Of a stretch of 64,000 nucleotides of DNA, positions 57,245 through 64,000 are shown one piece after another. Location of the stretch: the NCBI GenBank assembly GCA_022495995.1, contig JAFEMH010003618.1, forward strand, positions 1-64,000, given 5' to 3'. Within the stretch, counting starts at the first letter, position 1, and the number at the start of each line of letters is the position of its first letter. The notes under the pieces are model-generated. The model was not told the DNA's origin and did not search any database. It saw only the letters and a list, made by a program, of their open reading frames with translations. The DNA is from Adenophora triphylla var. japonica (lineage: Eukaryota > Streptophyta > Magnoliopsida > Asterales > Campanulaceae). The translations under genes were made by a program, and so were the position numbers.

Positions 57245-58960
57245 AACATTTATCTTTTGCCTAGCTTACACTTGGAACATTTCCCCTTTTGCGTTATGCT
57301 CGAACAAAAGCAGTTTCCATGTGTTCAAGGTTCTTCATAAGAGCCTTTAAACATGGTGGCAATTACAAGGCAAGCAATATTGTCAGAATCATCAGCATGT
57401 TTCTAATGTTGCTTCCTTATTTGCCATATGCAACATTTGCATTAGGTTCAATAGGAACGGATTCGTCAAGAACGTACACACTATGTGTTGTTCCTTTCGA
57501 ACTTTGTCCTTCATAAGGACGAATCGCAATTATCATTATGTAATTCTACTTCTACAACAAAATATACAAATTATATGAACACATATCAATATCAACACAT
57601 TTATCATCTAAGAGCAAATAATGTATTTTACAAATACTCTCACTAAATCATACACCTTCCAATGCAAATAAGCATAATATGCATTTAGTGGGCTAAGATC
57701 CAACTTTAATTTAATCTCAAGTACGCTATGGCGCACCGCTCAAGATTAAACTAATTAGGTAGAAAACATCAATCATATTGTATATGACTCTTAGGATCTT
57801 TTATGAGATTTATTTAAGACATCATATGTCTAAGCATATTTTAATCTCATCTTATGCCTTGGGTCCAAAACCATTTTGATAACCCAATTAAGTTCATTCA
57901 TTTTAAACGTATAGGAACCACCATTTCCTCATCTTGCTTGCAAACGGAATAGAATCAAAGTACCTTGCTCTGGCAAGCCCACCCAAAACTATCTGAATGG
58001 TCTCAAGTGTTTTAATCATGAATTGGCATAAAAGAACTTAAAAGTTAAATGAAGGTTCTTTAAGGTAGATTATAAGCATATCAGCAAAGATAGTCATAAT
58101 CATGCACCAGGTAAGTTCCAAGGAAGATAGGTGAGCCACAAGGACTACTTAAGTACCAACTCTTCCTTAGACAGAACTCTCCTAGTCATGCACAATTAGA
58201 AATCAACTCTGATTTGACAACATAATCACTACCTTTTATAAACAATCAGTTTCCTTTTAAATTTCGCGTAATTATGACTTGTTTCCATAAACAATCATAA
58301 AATCCAAAATTTACAATGTCTAAATCTAAACATATTAGGAAACTATAATGCAATCTTTCAACTTAACATTTTAGGAGATCACAATTCAATGTTTCAACTA
58401 AACATCTAATAAAATTCTTAACACTTAGGAACAAATAATTCATGCATCGCAATAATTATTAAAATCATATTTTAATCAACTAAGCATGCATAAACAATGA
58501 ATCAATCTAGCATAGCCTTATAAACTTAACTTTATAGCATCCAGATTATCATATAAACATATCAGATTGTAAACACAATCATAGATTAGCAGAAAAATTA
58601 AACAAACTGATTCTGCCCAGATTTAGCTTATTATGTCGCGTGACATAACTAGCCAGTGGCTAGTTATGTCGCGTGACATAACTAGCCAGATAACCAGATT
58701 TCCACATGTGGCCTACTATGTCGCACGACATAGGTAGCCAGTTCGCAGGATTTCCAGATTTCAATCAATTCAGATTACATGCAATTAAATCATATAAAAC
58801 AACCCTTTTACAGATTTAATTCAACATAATTCGAAAACGATTTTCATATTGTTTCACATAAACAATCAAAATTCTATCGCATACAAAAACATGCAATAAG
58901 CATATAAACAATTTATATCTTAAATCTAGCATGTTAATTCAAACTTAACCATACGAACGG
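57245..58960 (-). other. Nested copia gag/leader, unreadable
   Basis: AT-rich, with no frame I can recognise. Near the primer site (58622-58741) it contains three further copies of the hairpin palindrome found in the LTR. Confidence 0.6.
58622..58741. repeat. Hairpin palindromes in the copia leader
   Basis: Copies at about 58626-58655, 58657-58688 and 58710-58741. The last has core GTCGCACGAC, changed on both arms relative to the others so that pairing in the core is kept. Confidence 0.88.
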
Positions 58961-58974
58961 GGCTCTGATACCAA

Positions 58975-60380
58975 TGTTTGGTTTTATGGGTCCATGCGCA
59001 GCAGAATTAAGCATCAAATTAACACAAAACCCAAGCCCTAAGATCCGTTCTATACGATTAAATTGAATTCCTATGAGATAGAATTTACCAACCTTTATTG
59101 CTTTCCGGTCTTGAGCTATCGAACAATTTATTGGTGTAATTTTGAATCACAATCTTCAATCTTCAAGAACCTTTCAATCTTCAGATTGGAACTCTAGGCC
59201 TTGATCGTCAAACGAGCGAAGACCCTCTATTGTTGTATCCACACGTAAGAATGAACCAAGAACGGTTCTTGAGGATTACTAGATCCTTAAACCCTTGGAA
59301 GAATATTGAGAGAACTTTTGTTATGAATTTTCTATTGAAAAATTCGGCCAGACCATTAGGGTTAACAGACCTCTCATATTTATACTACTTTAGTATGAAT
59401 ATGTTTCCTAATCAAATTAGGAGACCAGGCTGTCAAAATGCGTCTGGTGGCTAGTTATGTCGCGTGACATAACTTGCCAGTGGCTAGTTATGTCGCGTGA
59501 CATACTTAGCCAGTTGGCTAAGTATGTCGCGTGACAAACGTTGCCATATGCAGGAACTCTCAATCATTCTTCCTTTGGTTTAACCAATTCATTCTAGTTG
59601 TGTGTGACCCAATAGGATTATATTATGTTGGCAATGAGTTCGATCATATCAACTCTCATAAGACATAAGCGGACTCTAGCAAGCCATTATGTCTACCCAA
59701 ATAATATAACGTAAGAGTTCACGTTTCCAATGGTACACTTCCATTTCTCCCTTTGTCTCACGATGTTATATTGAACACAAGTCATGGTCCACGTCAACTT
59801 GTATTTGTTCAATGCTTTCTCGATCTTGAGTATAATGATAGTCCAATCATATTGGGGTGTGGCCACACGCTTTCATCATTATCACTCATCGAGGGGCCCA
59901 AGCAAAACATCTCTCTTTTGAGGGACAAATTCCATCTTGACTTATCATCCTTCCCATCATGAATCCGATCATGCCAAAGATAGCCTTTATAAATATCGTG
60001 TTAAGATATCGTTTGACTAAAATCAAACATGACTTTCATCATATGTAAGGTCATGATAATCTCAGGTCTAGGGACTAAATGAAGTGACCATATGAGATTT
60101 AATTATGACATTTGACCATGACATAAATCTCATACGGGTCAAGTCCAGTCACTTGTTCTCTAACAAGTACCCATAATTTCAATGTGCATCTCTATGCATA
60201 TAATCATCATAGGATTATCCATTGACAATTATACTAATGATTCTCTTAATAATTAGGGACAGAGATTATTACAATAAATATGCAAACTATATAATAATCA
60301 AATAATAAATTTAAACGATAAAGATGATACATAACGGTTCTCAGTTAAACATAACTAAAGCCTAGGGCATTACACCAACA
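58975..60380 (-). repeat. 5' LTR of the nested copia element
   Basis: 1406 bp, the same length as 52477-53882, with only scattered substitutions. Confidence 0.95.
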
Positions 60381-60896
60381 CTATCTTCCTTGGATTTGTG
60401 TTTGAGACTTGAATTTGAGAGTGTTTAGTGAATGAGATTTGGGAAAATGATTAAGAAAAAGGTGGCAATTCAAGGAATTCCCACTGTTTTCTATAATATT
60501 TTCGCCAGGATGCTGTTGTGAGTGAATTGTTCTTGTTTAAAATGAGACTGAGGGGCTCTATTTATAGGCCACTGGAGGAGACAATCCTGTTCGCGCAGAT
60601 TACATTCCTGTTCGCGCGGATCCAAACGTCAGGGTGCACTGTTCATTTAATGCTACTGCAGGCTTTGGACCAAAGGAATAAAATTTTCAAATACTCAACC
60701 AGCTGTTATTTACAGATTGTTATTTTCGGATTTTTACCCTTTGTGAGATTCCTTACCTTGTTTAACTCCAAATAGCAATCCCCAACTTACCCTTGCTTTG
60801 TTAGAAAAGTTAGGTTTTGTTAGAAAAGTTAAGGTTTTTGTTAGGGATGTGAAGGCTTTTGTTAGTTTTCTAACAACTCAAATTGGAGCACTTACA
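60381..60896 (-). repeat. 5' LTR of the Ogre element, outer part
   Basis: Resumes at the duplicated CTATC and ends CTTACA, followed by GAAGG. It matches 34564-35081. Its promoter palindromes carry C-to-T and G-to-A changes relative to the 3' LTR. Confidence 0.95.
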
Positions 60897-60901
60897 GAAG
60901 G

Positions 60902-60989
60902 TTAGTGCAAACTAAACAGCCCGAATCATAAAGGCTAATGAAATTGTGGAGTTTTAATACTCAGAGAGCTGAAATACATTCGGGGACGT
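60902..60989. other. Short unassigned spacer
   Basis: No gene. It contains 'gagctgaaatacattcgggga', a stray copy of a string also found at 45805 and, slightly changed, at 61075. Confidence 0.5.
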
Positions 60990-61141
60990 CTGTAATACTC
61001 AGAGCTGGAGACGATTATAGCATTCTGTGTGGGAGGAGCATCAGGTATCATGTCGGTTTCCAGGACTTCTCTGAGAGCTAAAATACATTCGGGGAAAGTG
61101 ACCTCTTCTTGGGTAACCCTGACAAGGATTGTTACTTTGCT

Positions 61142-62456
61142 TCAGGGCGGATTTGATCTGACCATGGTTACTTTCTCATTGGGGAGGATGGGAGTCAGTT
61201 TCCCTCTCTCTAACAGATCTTCAACTATCTTCTTGGATCGGGTGTCTGAAAACCCTTTCCCCAAAGCATGGTAGGCAGTGTTGAACTCTATGACGTCCAC
61301 GTGCTCAGCCCCAGGAAAATTCATGGCCTTCATGTCCTCGGTTTCATAATCGTCCTCCGAAGTTTCTTCAATCTTACGGCTGTCAGCCTCCATCTCGTCA
61401 TACATCTTCTTCCTTTCGCCCTTGCAAGCCGGGCAACCACAAGTAAAGGATAGACAATGCTCGCTTCCGTAGTTTGACGTAACAGCTCGGTAGATCTGGG
61501 TCCAAATGAGGAGTACCCGGGGTCCACTGTCGGGTACAGGAGCAATTAAGAAAGCGTCATGTGGGTCCATGGGTATGAAGGCGACTGGGGAGACATTTAG
61601 ATCGATAACCCTTTTTCAGTAACTCCATGCACTCGTCGTGTTCGAGCGGCTCGGTCGTGACTCTTACAGTTGTGATGCCGTCTGTTCTAGGGAAGGAAGA
61701 AAAAGATCCGATGACGTTTACGAATTCATCGTCTTCCGGTCGCTGAAAACCTCCCTTTTCGATCAGTGCTTCAATGAACCTTCTCCATTCGCCCGTTAGG
61801 TCCTTATAGGGAACATTGTGCTCTAGGATTTCGGATATGTATGGATCTGCACGTGGGCTTTGCTGTTCTTCATCCCCTGAAGTATCCGGGCACTGACCAC
61901 AAGTGCATCTTACGAGGAGTATTTCGTGGGGGCCCGTCCCCATCGGTATCTGACCCGCATTTTCTGGCGGTCCTTCATCGTCACTTGCTGACAACCAACC
62001 ATTGTGTCTGGCTCCCATGGTGTCATTTCCGGCATGATTGTTCCAGATTGATTCCGGATCTTGGGCCTCAGTTGACTCCTCGCTCTCGTCATCATCATCG
62101 TCATCATTGTCATCAGAGTCATCATCCTATACTACTGGGATTTCAGCTGAGAGAGAACGCCGATCAAATCTATTAGGGGAAGATGGGTGCGTGCAACCGC
62201 AGAAATTGTCATATGCCCCCATTCCTTGAAGCGGCAATTGCGACTCCGCTTCTCCTCCCAGAAACTGCGGGGGAAGAGTGAGAGGGGGCGGCACGTATTT
62301 GACTCCAGGAAGGATATAGAAGCAATCCTCCTCCTATGATTCTTCACTTTCACTGTCCTCGGAATCGTATTCGGCTTCTCCCAGAACCAACTTGCAGAAG
62401 TGTATTAACTCTAAGTGCTCTTCGGCCTCTTTGCTGATAAGCCCCAATACATGCGC
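61142..62456 (-). pseudogene. Second Ogre copy, acidic gag-protease linker
   Basis: Frames 61142-61570 and 61557-62018 overlap by a 1-base shift and match the linker of the first copy, including the Cys cluster CGCPACKGERKK. Stops occur at about 62130 and 62335 in the acidic stretch. Confidence 0.8.
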
Positions 62457-64000
62457 TCACCTGAAGCTTTCTTGTTCAATCTTCCTTGACTGCTCTAACC
62501 ATCTCGTGTAAATGGTTTTCTCATAATTTGACCGGAACAGCCCCAGCTCTTCAGTGTCAGCCTTCCCTTCATCTGAGAAATAGCGAGCCTCATATTCTTG
62601 CAAGAAATTTCTAACATGAGACCAAGGAGGGTTGGTTTGTTCATCATCCTCAAGGCTGAGGGGGAATCCGAATTCAGGATCCTCAACAAGGTTGGCCATG
62701 GGTATTTGGAGATCTTCATCAGTTTCCGCATCTTCCAGGGCATGTGAAGGTTCTCCGCTTTCGATCATGTTTACCTGGTTATGATTTCTTGGAAGAGGAT
62801 TTTTGACTGTATTAGGCCCCTCGGGGCCTTCCAACTTTCCCTGCTCTATCAGACCCTGGATTGCTTTCTTCAGAGTATAACAATTATCTGTTAGATGTCC
62901 GTGGGTTTGATGAAAAGCGCAGTACTTAGAAGTATCCACGGGAACATTCGGATACCTGGGTTGAAAGTTCTCCAAAGGCCTCAGTAAACCTTCTTTCACC
63001 AGTCCCCTAAAGATGTCATTCAGAGGCATTCCGAAACTTTCGAGGTTTATGACCCGCGATCTGGGCTCAGCTGGTTTTCTGGGAGCAAAAGGAGTTGCAT
63101 TATTACATTCTTGCCTCGCGTAATTGATCATTTCTTTGCCTTTAGCAGGAACAGGAGCAGTGTTGGAGGGAGGAGCCCGATATCTGTAGGCAGGTGCAGC
63201 AGCCGGTTGCTGATTGTAAGCCTTTTCAAATTTAGCCCCGGAATAAACCATCGCACGCAAGTCAGCGTAGGGGAAGTGGCTAAGGAAAGCTCTCAAATGT
63301 GGTTTTAGGCATGACTGAAAAATGTCCAGTTGTTCCTCTTCAGTAGGAGGAATTGCCATCTCGCTTAGTTTCAAATTCCAACGCCTGTAAAAATCCCCGA
63401 TGTTCTCGTCGGGACGCTGCACTGTTGTCTGCAGGTCAACTCTATTTGTTTCCCACTCCAAATTAGCTTTATACTTCTCTGTGAAGGCACTAGTGATTTG
63501 GTCCCATGTAGCCCTGGCCTCGGGTTTTAAGCGGAAGAACCATTTTAGAGCACTGGACTTCAAAGAAAGGCTGAAATAGTCAGCTAACTGCTGATTGGTG
63601 CACCCTTTGGCCTTCATTGCCAAGGTATACGTGTCCAGATGAGTTTTTGGGCATGCAGTCCCATCAAAGAGGTCCAGATTAGGCATCACGAACTTGTGGG
63701 GCAGGGGAACAATGGAGTCCGGGTCGGTAGGCCGGAAGGCAGATTTCTTAGCAGTCAATTCAGCAATCTGCGCTTTCATTTCCTTATGTTGTTCCATGAA
63801 CCAGGCCAGATGAGGGTCTTCTGGTGGAGCCATGGCGTTCAAGCCAGTGACTGAGCTAGAGAGAGGAGCTACCACTGGCGGCAGACTGGTGGAGGGAACG
63901 GCCGATCCGGGGACGTAGGTGAAAACCTGTCCTTGGCCCGAATTACCCGGGGGAGCGTGAGTAGGAGCCTGGGCAAAGGGATAGAACCTTACGGCTTGCT
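62457..64000 (-). CDS. Second Ogre copy, gag, open to the window edge
   Basis: The reading frame is open from the right edge to 62457 (over 510 codons), where the first copy has frameshifts. It covers the Pro/Ser-rich N-terminal part, MAPPEDPHLAWFMEQHKEMK, the core VMPNLDLFDGTACPKTHLD, LKWFFRLKPEARATWDQIT, EEEQLDIFQSCLKPHLRAF, and the knuckle-like CAFHQTHGHLTDNC. The 5' end lies outside the window. Confidence 0.88.
   Translation of the reverse strand, partial: QAVRFYPFAQAPTHAPPGNSGQGQVFTYVPGSAVPSTSLPPVVAPLSSSVTGLNAMAPPEDPHLAWFMEQHKEMKAQIAELTAKKSAFRPTDPDSIVPLPHKFVMPNLDLFDGTACPKTHLDTYTLAMKAKGCTNQQLADYFSLSLKSSALKWFFRLKPEARATWDQITSAFTEKYKANLEWETNRVDLQTTVQRPDENIGDFYRRWNLKLSEMAIPPTEEEQLDIFQSCLKPHLRAFLSHFPYADLRAMVYSGAKFEKAYNQQPAAAPAYRYRAPPSNTAPVPAKGKEMINYARQECNNATPFAPRKPAEPRSRVINLESFGMPLNDIFRGLVKEGLLRPLENFQPRYPNVPVDTSKYCAFHQTHGHLTDNCYTLKKAIQGLIEQGKLEGPEGPNTVKNPLPRNHNQVNMIESGEPSHALEDAETDEDLQIPMANLVEDPEFGFPLSLEDDEQTNPPWSHVRNFLQEYEARYFSDEGKADTEELGLFRSNYEKTIYTRWLEQSRKIEQESFR

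Larger units (their letters stand above)
52477..60380 (-). mobile_element. Ty1/copia element nested in the Ogre 5' LTR
   Basis: Two 1406-bp LTRs (52477-53882 and 58975-60380) start TGTTTGG and end CCAACA in + orientation. The duplication CTATC flanks it (52472-52476 and 60381-60385). The initiator-Met primer site (+ ggctctgatacca, 58961-58973) and a minus-strand polypurine tract (GCAAGTGGGAGAC, 53883-53895) abut the LTRs. The 5.1-kb interior is a badly broken copia gag-pol, yet the two LTRs are nearly identical, so an already defective element probably moved recently using proteins from elsewhere. Confidence 0.95.
33128..60896 (-). mobile_element. Ogre/Tat-type Ty3/gypsy retrotransposon with antisense genes and a nested copia element
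   Basis: LTRs start TGTAAGTGCTCC and end CATCATCACA on the minus strand and are flanked by the 5-bp duplication GAAGG (33123-33127 and 60897-60901). The primer site TGGCGACTCCGCTGGGGA (tRNA-Arg type, as in Ogre) abuts the 5' LTR. Without the nested 7.9-kb copia element the length is about 19.9 kb, in the Ogre size range. Order on the minus strand: 1.5-kb leader, gag, acidic linker, protease with G-patch, truncated integrase, then a long 3' region with two genes on the opposite strand and two minisatellites. Reverse transcriptase and RNase H are deleted, so it cannot move without help. Confidence 0.93.
60990..64000 (-). mobile_element. Second Ogre-type copy, gag to linker region, truncated at both sides
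   Basis: Nearly identical to 45730-48725 of the first element, in the same orientation. It starts abruptly near 60990, so protease and everything after are missing on this side, and it leaves the window inside gag. No LTR, primer site or duplication is seen for it here. Confidence 0.9.

Overview
This is flowering-plant nuclear DNA, most likely from a eudicot. It holds one recognisable housekeeping gene with GT-AG introns (60S ribosomal protein eL13). Nearly everything else is nested LTR retrotransposons, MITEs and an old endogenous pararetrovirus fragment. I see no bacterial genes, CRISPR arrays or operons. The eudicot assignment is an inference from the very large Tat/Ogre-like element; the sequence names no species.

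Layout. 1-3537: leader and 5' LTR of a minus-strand Ty3/gypsy (Tat/Ogre-type) element that runs off the left edge. 3900-8984: an endogenous caulimovirid-like fragment on the + strand, split by an unidentified insertion, a Stowaway MITE (7504-7787) and a long-TIR MULE-like element (7880-8917). 8985-23884: a complete Tnt1-like Ty1/copia element (minus strand, target duplication CGGTG); a complete Athila-type Ty3/gypsy element (9186-19087, + strand, duplication CCTAG) sits inside its 3' LTR. 23934-24003: a degenerate tRNA-Gly-like sequence. 24012-28523: an Ale-type copia element (minus strand, duplication GCGAG). 28537-28771: a Tourist-like MITE. 29463-30706: the eL13 gene (minus strand), intact except for one missing base in coding exon 3. 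31080-33122: GC-rich short repeats and unassigned repetitive DNA.

33128-60896 is one Ogre-like retrotransposon on the minus strand, bounded by the duplication GAAGG. Its 5' LTR is interrupted by a 7.9-kb copia element (52477-60380, duplication CTATC). Its gag-protease part is decayed. Reverse transcriptase, RNase H and the N-terminal half of integrase are lost in a clean in-frame deletion. Between integrase and the 3' LTR it carries two genes on the opposite (+) strand: a spliced plant-mobile-domain gene and an intact 504-codon gene that looks like a DUF7745 protein. Two minisatellite arrays follow. A second copy of the same family, with a better gag frame, runs from about 60990 off the right edge.

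The most interesting signals are regulatory. A 10-bp palindrome, TCCGCGCGGA, lies next to the LTR TATA box and also about 130-155 bp upstream of the start codon of each of the two antisense genes. More widely, five unrelated LTR families in this window each have their own CpG-rich palindromic repeats placed just upstream of a TATAAATA box.
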